Shown: piece by piece, positions 31,317-41,157 of the stretch
Layout: each line of letters opens with the position of its first letter
How positions within the stretch are numbered: position 1 is the first letter of the stretch
Assembly (NCBI GenBank): GCA_043228905.1
Contig: JBHGNT010000012.1
Span: 19,468,001 to 19,532,000, forward strand
Length of the DNA: 64,000 bases
Direction: 5' to 3'
From: Azolla caroliniana
Taxonomy: Eukaryota > Polypodiophyta
Notes under the pieces: generated by a model
Told to the model about the DNA's origin: nothing
The model's database searches: none
The model's input: the letters and a program-made list of their open reading frames with translations, nothing else
Translations under genes and position numbers: made by a program

Positions 31317-32240
31317 GGGGCATTGTGAGAATTGAACTCGACACCTCTCGCACCCTAAGTGAGAATCATGTCACTAGACCAAATGCCCTTGTGAGTTTTC
31401 AAAATTATGAGAACTTAGGTGGAAAAGAAGATATCTCGTTGAAGTTAGTATAGTGGGGGCATTCCTAGAATTGAATTCAGGACCTCTATCATCCTAAGCG
31501 AGAATCATGCCACTAGACCAAATACCTCTAAACGTTATAGGCAGGGAACACATCTTCTAGAAGCTAGCCTTGTGGGGCATTCCAACACTTGAACTTGGGA
31601 CCCTTACCACCATAATCGAGAATCACGCGACATTATGGGAACATAACTAAAAAACCTCTCCTCGAAGATAGTATAGTGGGCGCATTGTAATAATTGAGCT
31701 CGGGACCTCTCGCACCGAGAGTGAGAATCATGGTATTATACCTGATGCCCTCGTGAATATAAAATGATGTAAACTATTATTATGAAATTATGAAGTATTT
31801 GCACATTATGCCACTAGATCAAATGTCGTCGTGAATTTAAAATAAAGGCACATTCTGAAGTACAATGAAGAAAGGCAACTCTTAAATTGGAAGATATCTG
31901 TGGGGGCATTCCTAGAATTGAACAGAGGACCTCTTGCACCTTAAGTGAGAATCATGCCACGAGACGTAAAACCCTTGTGAGTTTTCTTAGTTATAACACT
32001 ATAGGACGAAGATAAGACCTATCCTCGAAGGTAGTTTTGTCGGGGCATTCCGAGAATTGAACTCGGGACCTCTCGCACCCAAAGCGAGAATCATGCCACT
32101 AGACCAAATGCCCTTGTGACTTTCAAAAAAAAAATCATTCCACTACACCAAACACCTTTCGGAATTTAAAAATAAGTCTTAGGATGAATCCTTGTCTTCA
32201 GAGTTTTCGAAATATTGAAACTTAACTAGAAGACCTTTTC
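31317..32240 (-). repeat. Higher-order repeat 10 (A-F)
   Basis: A 31,317-31,388 (acceptor/T arm and anticodon stem damaged); B 31,456-31,527; C half about 31,572-31,629; D 31,679-31,750; E 31,903-31,974 (AAG); F 32,042-32,113 (TGG, intact). Confidence 0.85.
32042..32113 (-). tRNA. tRNA-Pro(TGG), intact
   Basis: Identical to the copy at 28,074 over 72 bases. CAA at -3 to -1. Preceded on the minus strand by TTTTTTTT-rich leader and by a 5'-half relic. Confidence 0.93.
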
Positions 32241-32825
32241 TCTCTGCTTGAATTTTGGGACCTCTTGCACCCAATGCGTGAAACATGCCACTAGACCTAT
32301 AGCCCCGATGAGTTTAAAATGCAGTAAAAGCACATTAGGACATTTTGAAGTAATGGCACATTATGCCACTAGATCAAATGCCCTCGTGAATTTAAAGTAA
32401 AGGCAAATTATGAAGTAAAATGAAGAAAGGCAACTCTTAATTTGGAAGACCTCTACTTGAACCTAGTACTGTGGGGGCATTCTGAGAATTTATGTCGGGA
32501 CTTCTCACACCCTAAACGAGAATCATGCCACTATTCCTAATACCCTTGTGAGTTTTTTTAGTTATAACACCTTAGGAGGAAGATAAGACAGCTCCCCTAA
32601 GCTAGTATTGACAGGGCATTCCGAGAATTGAACTCGGGACCTTTCCTACCAAAGTGAGAATCATGGCACTAGAACAAATACTCTTGTGAATTTAAAATCA
32701 AGAATGATGCTATTACACCAAATGCTCTTCTGCATTTAAAAAGAAGTTTTAGGATGGAATGGATGAATACTTGTCAATAGTTTTCAAAGTATGACAACTT
32801 AACTAGAAGAACTTTTCTCTCTCAA
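32241..32825 (-). repeat. Array right part, decayed copies
   Basis: Copies at about 32,241-32,306 (T half lost), a 5'-half relic about 32,358-32,383, 32,474-32,545 (AGG, anticodon stem with wobble pairs, T loop broken) and about 32,613-32,682 (loop shortened). The array is cut at 32,823 by the TIR element. Confidence 0.75.
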
Positions 32826-32862
32826 CACCGGGTCATTTGGAACAGGTAATATGTGACATTCT

Positions 32863-33960
32863 CTTTTTCATATCGTAGTTAGATGTTAAAAAATGCCTTA
32901 TTTAACTAGAATTTCAAAAAGGCACGATGCATGCATATGTGGTTTATGAAAACATAGTGAAAAATAGAACCAACTAATATCATGTCAATAAAATCATCTG
33001 ACGCATATTCTATCTACCATGTTTTTGTCCAAATCTTAGACATGTGTATATTCGTCAACGCAAGTATATTAGTAACACGAGTCCTTGTGCATATTCTAAA
33101 AGGCATACCCTACTGAATAAGTGAGTTCTTCTAATTATGTGTGTATATTTATATATAATATATCTTAAAGCAAATTGTGAATCTTGCAATTAAGAGATAC
33201 TACTATGTCAAGAGAAAATTTCCATTGACACGTGATACATGACACCATCAATGTATAAATAAACTAATCTACAATAACATTCCAATCATACGAGTAAATG
33301 ATAGAGTATAATTTTATCTCCCATATACCCCAAACGATAAAGAAGACTTTAGACAACATGTACGCATACAAATTATATACTTAATCTCTAAGTTCAATGA
33401 GTGTTACACGGAAATTATAAATAAGCTCAACTTATATATTACATCAAAATTTAACAATTCATATTGTTCAAAATTTACAATAAGCCATATCCATTTAATC
33501 GAATAATAAGTCTGGTAAAGCCTTCTCTTAAAGATTAGCTCTTTCATCAGGATTGTCCTCATTGGTTTCATCGGTATGCTAAGTTGAATCGTTAGTATGT
33601 TCAGACTCTAACACGTCTTCTAATTCAACAAGGTCCCCCTACTTCTTCATCTATAGGTTCCATAGGTTCTCTATAAGTTCTCTAGAACATCTTAGTTTCA
33701 TTGATATACTTTGCTCCAACTTCTTGGTCTTGATCAGGACAATCCCACATACCTTGGATCCTCATTTTGATGAAAATAACTTGCTCAGGGTCCTTCTCTA
33801 ATGCAACAGAGTTCCTGAACATCTTTAAGGTGCATGTTGTAGTAGTACATGATAGTAGAATGAAATTGCACATGTAACATCAAACTAAAGAATAGACTAT
33901 AATGTTACTCTAAATTGATGTGACAAGTTTTATATACCTCTGCCGGAAAACAAATCTAAA
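32863..33960. other. AT-rich interior of TIR element, no gene recognised
   Basis: No long open frame. A slightly richer stretch at 33,560-33,880 reads as short minus-strand coding (63 codons) without a family I recognise; it might be an old captured or transposase fragment. Confidence 0.4.
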
Positions 33961-33969
33961 ACCCATTGA

Positions 33970-35760
33970 AAATTTGAAAACTAAAAAATCTTGGATTTTC
34001 AACTAAATCCAATGCAATGCATAGGATTCCAGTTGAAAATCCAAATTTTTTTTTTGATTTTGTAATTTAAAAAAAATTTTCCATAAAAAAATAATAAATG
34101 GATTTTTAGCTAAAATACGATCCACTACATTGTATTTTAGTCTATACAGCTAGAATCCAATGCAATGCATTGGATTAAAGTCGAAAATCCTTTTTTCTTT
34201 TTTCTTTTCTCAATGTTTATTTATTTATTTATTTTTTTTCGATATAAAAATAATAATAAATGACTTTCCAACTGAAATCTGATGCACTCCATCGGATTGT
34301 AGTCTATACAACTAGACATCAGATTTTAGGTGACAATCCTTTTTCTTTTCAATTGTTTTTCATTTTTTTCGACAAATAAATAAAAATATTTAAGAAAAGG
34401 GATTTCCAACTGAAACATGATGCATTGCATCGGATTTCAATTGGAAATCCAAATTTCTTTTAGTTTTTTCATAAAACAATGAAATAATAAAACATATATT
34501 ACATTTTCAACGGAAATATGATACATTGCATCGGATTTTAGATGAAAATCCATGATACATTGCATAATATTTCCGTTGAAAATACATCACTTTAAATGGC
34601 CAAAATCCATGATTTTTTTATTTTAAACATTTTTTTATGGAAAACATAAAGCCAATAAGAAATTTTCAAAACAAATAAAAAAAGTAGATTTTCATATGAA
34701 ATCCAATGCACTGCATCAGATTTCTGTTGAGAATCCAAAATTTAAATTTTTATTTATTTATTTATGGGAAAAAGGTAAAAGTTAAAAAAGAAGACAAAAA
34801 AAAATAAGAAAATAAGAAAATTTGGAAACAAATAAGAAAAAGGGGACTTTAAACTGAAATACGATGAAGTACATCAGATTTCCATTGAAAATCTATTTTT
34901 TTAATATTTATTTATTTATTTATGGGAAAAAGAAAAAAACTCAAAAAAAATACAAAAAAAATTCAAAAAATAAGAAAATTTGGAAACAAATAATAGAAAG
35001 TGGACTTTCAACCAAAATCCAATGGAATGCATTAGATTTCTATTGAAAATCCATTTTTCTGAATTTTTATTTATTTATTTATGGGAAACTTACAAAAATT
35101 TCAAAAACTAAGAAAATTTGGAAACAAATAAGAAAAAGTGAACATTCAACTGAAATCGAATGCAATGCATCAGATTTCCATTGAAAATCTAGTTTTTGAA
35201 TTTTTATTTATTTATTTATGGGAAAAATAAAAAAGTTACAAAACAAAAATCAAAAAATAAGAAAATTCGGAAACAAATAAGAAAAAGTGGACTTTCAACC
35301 GAAATCAGCTCCAGTGCATTGGATTTCCGTTGAAAATCCGTTTTTTCAATTTGTATTTATTTATTTATGGGAAAAATAATAAAATTTAAAAAAAATTCAA
35401 AAAATAAAAACATTTGTAAAAAAATAAGAAAAACTGGATTTTCAACTGAAATCCGATGCACTGCATCAGATTTCCATTGAAAATCCATTTTTTCAATTTT
35501 TATTTATTTATTTATGCAAAAAATTAAAACATTTAAAAAATTACTGAAAATAAGAAAATTCGGAACAAATAAGAAAAAGTGGACTTTCAACTAAAATCCA
35601 TTTCTGTTGAAAATCCATTTAATTTTTTTTTTCATGTTTTGAAGATATTTTGAAAGTGGATTTTCAACTGAAATCCAATGCAATATATTATATTTTAGTC
35701 TATATAGCTAGAATTCGATGCAATGCATTATATCTCAGTTGAAAATGCAAGAGTATTCTT
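33970..35760. repeat. Array of about 13 imperfect palindromes, spacing about 145 bp
   Basis: Each unit is about 50 bp of the form GATTTTCAACTGAAATCCGA, then TGCACTGCA, then the inverted half ending TTGAAAATCC, so it could fold as a hairpin. Units near 33,990, 34,110, 34,265, 34,400, 34,500, 34,687, 34,845, 35,000, 35,140, 35,292, 35,433, 35,583 and 35,657, split by AT-rich linkers with TTTATTTATTTATGGGAAAA. Two or three units are double, with TAGTCTATACAGCTAGA between halves. Confidence 0.8.
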
Positions 35761-36600
35761 TTAATGGAAAAGTTTTAAAAAATCCTAAGACTTATAATAG
35801 GAATCTTATGGACTACATCCAATTATAGATGTATTGAATAAAATTTGACATAGTGCATCAAATCTTGATGGAATGAATTTGATTTATGTTTGACATCAAA
35901 GGCTTACTAGGAGAATCTACGAGAAACGAAAAAACATCTTTACGGCATTTTTTAGATTCTCATGATTTTGGTAGATGGTTTCTCTCACATAATCAAATAT
36001 CGTAAATAGAAAGTACATAATTAAATATCTTAACCAAAAAGTGAAGGAGAAAGAATGCATCATGCACATCTACTCTTACATTGGATAATGTTTATATACT
36101 AGTGTATGACTTATCTTTGACCAAAACAAGTTATCTGCGACAGACCACAACGAAGATACTAAAACAAGATCTCGAATGTGGCTTCAGACACAACGCAAAG
36201 ACAAACAAGAAGCATGGCTCATAACCTCGATGAGGTTGGATTGCAATTGGACGAAGACAATGCATTAGTTGCCATTGATGATGAGGATGAGACCTCATAA
36301 ACTCTTATTAGTTCATCTAATGGGTATGACGATGATGGCATAAACTTGGAAAACGATTGTCCTGATACGTTAAGTGTAAATATTGTATTGTACATCAAGA
36401 ATTGGATTCATGAATTTCTATAAATATTGGTGTTAATCATTTTGGACATTCATTTGTAAGTTTGGCATGTCCATTATTTAGGCTTTTTTTTTAACACCTA
36501 AATTTTTGTACATGCTAGAAATCAATATATGTTTGTGTCATTTTTAAAATCCTTTTTGTGAACCACCCTGATTTGTGTCATTTTTTGATGAATAGTTCTC
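35761..36600. other. Right interior of TIR element, no gene recognised
   Basis: AT-rich. Around 36,130-36,300 a GC-balanced stretch (GATGATGAGGATGAGACC) could be an exon relic rich in acidic codons, but no frame is long. Confidence 0.4.
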
Positions 36601-36661
36601 AAAATGCGACATATTACCTGTTTCAAATGTCCCGATGTTTTTCCTCGAAGTTAATATTGTG

Positions 36662-36733
36662 GGGGTATTCCTAGAATTGAACTCGGGACCTCTCGCACCC
36701 TAAGCGAGAATCATCCCACTAGACCAAATGCCC
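36662..36733 (-). tRNA. tRNA-Pro(AGG), near-intact, beyond the TIR element
   Basis: Anticodon arm perfect, CAA upstream. Mismatches at pair 4-69 and 51-63 and a C at the D-loop end. Shows that the array resumes here. Confidence 0.65.
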
Positions 36734-36795
36734 TTGTGAGTTTTCAAGGTTATAACAACTTAACTGGAAGACCTCTACTTGAAGCTATTATTGTG

Positions 36796-36843
36796 GGGGC
36801 ATCCTCTATGGCGGCATAGAATTGAACTCACGACCTCGCCCAT
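36796..36843 (-). pseudogene. tRNA-Pro fragment cut by E4
   Basis: T half only, with the same ~11-bp insertion (CATCCTCT...GGCG) seen at 19,547-19,627. Ends where the E4 LTR begins. Confidence 0.7.
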
Positions 36844-36997
36844 TGTTGGGAATTTGGTTCCTCCGGATGAGAACTAGATGATCTGGATCGGACGTGCCAG
36901 ATGAAGGAACCGGACCAGATGTAGTAAGGTATCCAGATGGATCCGGTGTTAACCGGATCCAGGGACATATTTGTAAATATGTTTCAGGTGTGCGGCC
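36844..36997 (+). repeat. E4 5' LTR, first part
   Basis: Begins TGTTGGGAATTTGG and carries GGATCCAGGGACATATTTGT, matching the E1 LTR. Continues at 38,390 (GGTTATATTTGTAAATAG, TATAAATATGACC). Confidence 0.8.
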
Positions 36998-38389
36998 CAA
37001 GGTTGTTAGGTACATTGTCATGTGATTCTTCACACACTATGTAAAATAATAATAATAATAATGAAATAATTATTTTATATTAGCTTAGGAAACTTGTTAT
37101 AGAAAGATGAACGCCTTCAAGAGTTTCCAAAGGCATTTTACTACATATAAAATGGATAACTACATATTAAGTTATGTAACTATTAAACTTAAGAGGATGA
37201 TGGAATACTAGAACTTTAAGATATCCCACATAGATAGGAAACTTTAGGATCCAGCTATATAACGAGATTGAGAACCATTAGTTTTTATCTATGTGTTAAG
37301 AGCACAAAAGGAATGGTTGAACTTGGGCCACTTTGTCTAGATGGATGGATGTGGCTAAGTTGCCGGAATCGGGACCAAAACCAGAACCGGACGGTGATGG
37401 GGACTAGCAACCGACAACCGACGATGGTCATGGAACCGGTGATGGAATTGGAACCGGCTACCGGACGGAGCTGGCAATTGGGAATCTGATATCCTCTGGT
37501 CGGAGGCCCCGGGGTCCTACCTCAAGTTCACGTGTCATTGTCGTATTTCGCGGCAACATTAGGTACGGTACGGATACCATACGTATATAACGTATTAATA
37601 CACGTATAGTACCTCCCAATTTAAAAATACGTGAAATACGTTTTCTTAATATGTTAAATACTTATAAAATACGTATTTTACGTATAGTACGTTAAATACT
37701 TCTAGAATTTGAAAACATTATTTACCTTTATAAAAAATATCTATAATATTGTAAAAACATCTATGTTTACACAATTTTGTGATGTACAATATAGTTCTAC
37801 ATCCTAAAATGCATATAAGAATTTGAACATTTCACATCCTAAAATACTTGTAGTAATATGGATGTCGACATTCCCTTATTCTATAAATCAGTGTGTATCA
37901 CGATGTTCTACTTCAAATTGTAATTATTTACAATTATGCCTTCATAGATTGAGGAATCTTCTACGATTATCACACTCATGATAGGTTTCTCTTTTCTTCG
38001 TTTTCTTCTTCTTCTTCTTCTATCTTCTGCGATTATCACACTTAGAGTTAGGACAGGTTTATGTCTTCTTTTCTCTATTCTTCTTCTTCTTCTTCTTCTT
38101 CTTCATCTTCTTCATCTTCTTCATTGTCATCTCTTCTATTCTTCTTTCTTCCTTCCTTTGGCTTTTTTTTCACAAAAAGCTTTTTTTTCTTTTGGTTTTT
38201 GTTGGGGTTTTGCTTACATTTTCTTTATAAATATGTATTATACCTGTTTTGTTATAAATACATTAAATACCGTTTTGGACAAATGTACATGATATTTGAC
38301 TGAACAACATTGAAGTATAGTATGTACTTTACAAATGATGAGGTACTATATGTATTTAAATGTTAAATACGGGTACTTAAACAACCATG
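36998..38389. mobile_element. hAT-type MITE M2, carrying solo LTR S2
   Basis: Second copy of M1: starts CAAGGTTGTTAGGTAC, ends TTAAACAACCATG. Short duplication GGTGTGC on both sides (36,987 and 38,390), one or two bases imprecise. Interrupted at 37,016 by S2. Has a (TTC)n tract at about 38,080-38,130. Confidence 0.8.
37016..37555 (+). mobile_element. S2: solo-LTR-like element (540 bp), TSD ACAT
   Basis: Begins TGTCATGTGATTCTTCACAC and ends TTTCGCGGCA; flanked by ACAT at 37,012-37,015 and 37,556-37,559. Inverted relative of S1, which also has a 4-bp duplication. Contains an (AAT)n run and CCGG-type motifs. Confidence 0.75.
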
Positions 38390-38530
38390 GGTGTGCCTGT
38401 AAAGGTTATATTTGTAAATAGTCTTGAAGTCATATAAGTATAAATATGACCTAGGGCAATCACCTAAAAGTATGAATATGTTGTTGTTAGTTGTATTATT
38501 GTCCTATTGAGGTATAGAGATACAAAGATA
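38390..38530 (+). repeat. E4 5' LTR, second part
   Basis: Matches the E1 LTR from TATATTTGTAAATAG through the TATA box (about 38,440) and the start of R. Cut by the gypsy element, whose duplication is GCGAG (38,531-38,535). Confidence 0.75.
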
Positions 38531-38535
38531 GCGAG

Positions 38536-38990
38536 TATTAGAGATCTAGGTACTAAAGTAAGCTTAAGATAAGGATAAACTAGTGATAGATAGAAACGAG
38601 AAAGAGAAAGAAGGGTGCCGATCCACCCGACCACCCCTAAGCGAAGGTATCGAGATGGACTCGAGCCTCCATCGGCGTCCCATACCACCACCGTGGCGTC
38701 GAGTTGTACCTAGTGCTGGCGCGCTCGCTACAAGAGTTGACCCACCACAAGAGCAAAGTCTCGATGTAGTCAAAAGTTGATTAAATGAGGGTAGCTAGGC
38801 CTCTTATTTATAGCGATACCCAAGGCCCCCAGGCAAGTTCACACTTGACCTAATGGGTTGTCTCAATCCCAAGGATTAAAAGTAATCCTCCCCTTCTTTA
38901 CACTCTCGTTTAACCCTCACACTTATCCACATGTATAGAATACTACGGTAAATTCTCACCATAGGATATTAAATGGTCATGCCCGTAACA
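38536..38990 (-). repeat. Gypsy 3' LTR
   Basis: Read on the minus strand it begins TGTTACGGGCATG and ends CTAATA, so its 3' terminus is TA rather than CA in both LTR copies. Confidence 0.9.
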
Positions 38991-40933
38991 TTCTCCCCCT
39001 CTTTAAAACATTGCACTCTTGCAATGGAAAGTTAGGGAAATTAGTTCTGAGAGTATTTTCGTGTTCCCATGTGGCATCTTTTATTGATTTATCCATCCAT
39101 TTTATTTTAAATTCTCGGATTTCTTTAGTACGTAATTTTTTTGTTTTAACATCGAGAATTCTTTCTGGTACATGTGGTTTAGAAGATAATTCTTCAGAAG
39201 TAACCAGAGTTTCAATTGTAACTGTATTGTCGCCAGAACCTAGAAGTTCTTTTAGATGACTCACATGGAAGACTGGATGAATTCCAACACCATCGGGAAG
39301 AGCGAGACGATAGGCTGATGACCCAATGCGTTTGAGGATTGTAAAAGGTCCACAAAACCGTGGGGCTAACTTAGCGCACTTACCCGTAGACAATGTCTTA
39401 GAATTGTGAGGTACATGTAAAAATACCTTCTGTCCAGGGTTGAATACACGAGGTTACCTATGATGGTCGGCATAAAAACACACTCTATCTTGAGCTATTT
39501 TTAAATTATCTCGTGCAATATGCAACATATCTTGCATATCCCGAAGAAAGTTTTGCGTACTTCGCAACTCATCAAGATGTATATTAACATCAATCGGGGC
39601 TCGTGGCTGAAAACCATACATCAACATAAAAGGACTATATCCCGTCGATGTATGCTTGGAGCTATTATAAGCAAACTCCAAAATTGGGAGATAACGTTCC
39701 CATTTTGTTAGTTTTGCACCAACGTATGCTCGAAGCATGTCCTCAATAATTTGATTTACTCGTTCTGTCTGTCCATCGGATTGAGGATGATCCGTGGAGC
39801 TCATGCTCAACGTAGTTTCTAACTTCTTAAAGACTTGCGTCCAGAAGTCACTAGTAAACTTTGGATCTCGATCACTCACGATATCCATCGGTAACCCATA
39901 AAAACGAAATAATTCGTCAACGAATTGGTAAGCCAATTCAGGAGCTGTTACCGTGGTTTTAGTAGCAATAAATCTAGCCATTTTAGTTAGTAGATCAACG
40001 ACAACCCAGATGGCATCATGACCTTTTTGGGTGTGAGGAAGGCTAACAATAAAATCCATGGATATACTTTCCCACTTATTATTGGGAATGTCCAAGGGAT
40101 GTAAAAGTCTTGCGGCTTTGTTAACCTAACACTGGTGACATTTAGTCACATAGCTATGTATGTCAGGACGCATCTTAGGCCAATAAAATTGAGTGGAGAT
40201 GAGAACGAGTGTACGATGTATTCCAGGGTGCCCTGTTGAGGGTGCATCATGGCATTAAAAGTGAATCCTCTTTTTGACCTTGGGTAAATCTGGAACACAA
40301 ACCTTCCCATTATGGTAGAGCAAACCGTTAGCAATGTGGAAGTATTCCTTCGAGGATGTGGTGATGTCTGTTCCAGACTCAACTCTTGCCCAGTATTTTG
40401 CAAAATAACTGTCATCAGGATACTTTCCTCGAAGGTGATCATAAAGATCTGATGTATGGAAAATCAAAGTTCTGGATGAGATCAGTCCATCGTGCCTTAC
40501 GCCCTTTCAGGTCTTGTTGGTCACAAAAATATTTCAAAGACTCGTGGTCCGTAGTTACCACAAAGTGATTTCCATAAAGATAATGGCGCCATGTTTTGAG
40601 CGCATGTATAACTGCAAATAATTCCTTTTCTTGAACGGTATACCGACATTGAGTAGAATCAAGTTTCTTACTCTCGAATGCTATTGGTTTACCATCTTGA
40701 TACAAGACAACACCTAGAGCATAATTGCTTGCATCGGTTTCAACCTCAAAAGGTTTTGAAGGATCAAGTAAAAGAAGTGAAGGAGCCTTGCAAACCAGGT
40801 CCTTGAGTTCCTTAAAGGCAAGGTCTAGTGTAGGATTCCACACAATAGGTTTTGTAGACTTACACGTTTGAACTTTTAAAAGATCAGTAAATGGCGTCGT
40901 CAATTGGGAGTAATTACGAAGAGACTTTCGCAA
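38977..40933 (-). pseudogene. Gypsy pol: RNase H, integrase, chromodomain (broken)
   Basis: From 40,933 downward: RNase H (VETDASNYALG, FESKKLD, TTDHESLKYF), a shifted stretch with the integrase zinc region (KCHQC near 40,130, followed by a TAG stop), integrase core (40,095-39,454; DAIWVVVDLLT, SDRDPKF, HPQSDGQTERVNQ), then GPFTILKRIG and HPVFHVSHLKELLG, and a C-terminal chromodomain (about 39,230-39,040; ERILD...KIKWMD...ATWE). At least two frame breaks. Chromodomains target integration to marked heterochromatin in chromoviruses. Translation would end inside the LTR at 38,977. Confidence 0.88.
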
Positions 40934-41157
40934 AAACCCGACAAAACCAAGGAATGATCGAACTTCTCGAATATTCCGAAGAGTGGACCAAAGCTTGATT
41001 TTCTCAATGCGAGAAGGATCAATTTCCTGCTAGAGAGGTTCATTAAAGCTTGTGCTGCCTTGGTTCGAGAGGGAGGTTGCAGAAATTGGCCCTTAAAAAC
41101 CGTGACAAAATCTGTCTAGGTATCGGGCAATTTCCCCATAGTACGGAGCCCACACCA

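Larger units (their letters stand above)
16380..32825 (-). repeat. Tandem tRNA-Pro gene/pseudogene array, about 90 units
   Basis: Every unit is a tRNA-Pro-like sequence on the minus strand: 5' GGGCATTTGGTCTAGTGG, anticodon arm CTCGC-loop-GCGAG, T arm CCGAG-TTCAATT-CTCGG, 3' AATGCCC. Spacers are AT-rich and related to each other, with a shared trailer holding CTTCGAGGAGAG. The left part (to 19.2 kb) is irregular monomers of about 140-190 bp; the rest is a six-type higher-order repeat. Only about ten copies keep near-perfect pairing. The array continues after the TIR element at 36,638-36,843. It is a tRNA gene cluster rather than a SINE family: units are tandem, same-strand, and have no poly-A or target duplications. 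Confidence 0.92.
32826..36637. mobile_element. Non-autonomous TIR DNA transposon (3.8 kb), CACTA-like ends
   Basis: Left end CACCGGGTCATTTGGAACAG (extending to about 32,862) is matched in inverted orientation by 36,601-36,637; roughly 30 of 37 bases agree. tRNA-array sequence flanks both sides (CTCTCTC on the left, CCTCGAAGTT on the right), so it is an insertion into the array. Target duplication is short, 2-3 bp, and uncertain. Ends starting CACCGGG and a short duplication suggest CACTA; no transposase is seen. The interior is AT-rich with a palindrome array at 33,970-35,760. Confidence 0.7.

Noticed and set aside
16380-32825. CRISPR-like regular repeat array
   Set aside because: Repeats are 72-nt tRNA-Pro bodies with related, not unique, spacers in plant nuclear DNA; no cas genes.
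16380-32825. SINE family derived from tRNA
   Set aside because: Units are tandem and all on one strand, with no poly-A tail and no flanking duplications; SINEs would be dispersed.
36120-36300. Possible host exon in the TIR element
   Set aside because: Only a short acidic stretch, no long frame or recognisable domain.
37978-38303. Ser/Leu-rich frames in M2 (also 27,075-27,353 in M1)
   Set aside because: Translations of a (TTC)n/CT-rich tract in the MITE.
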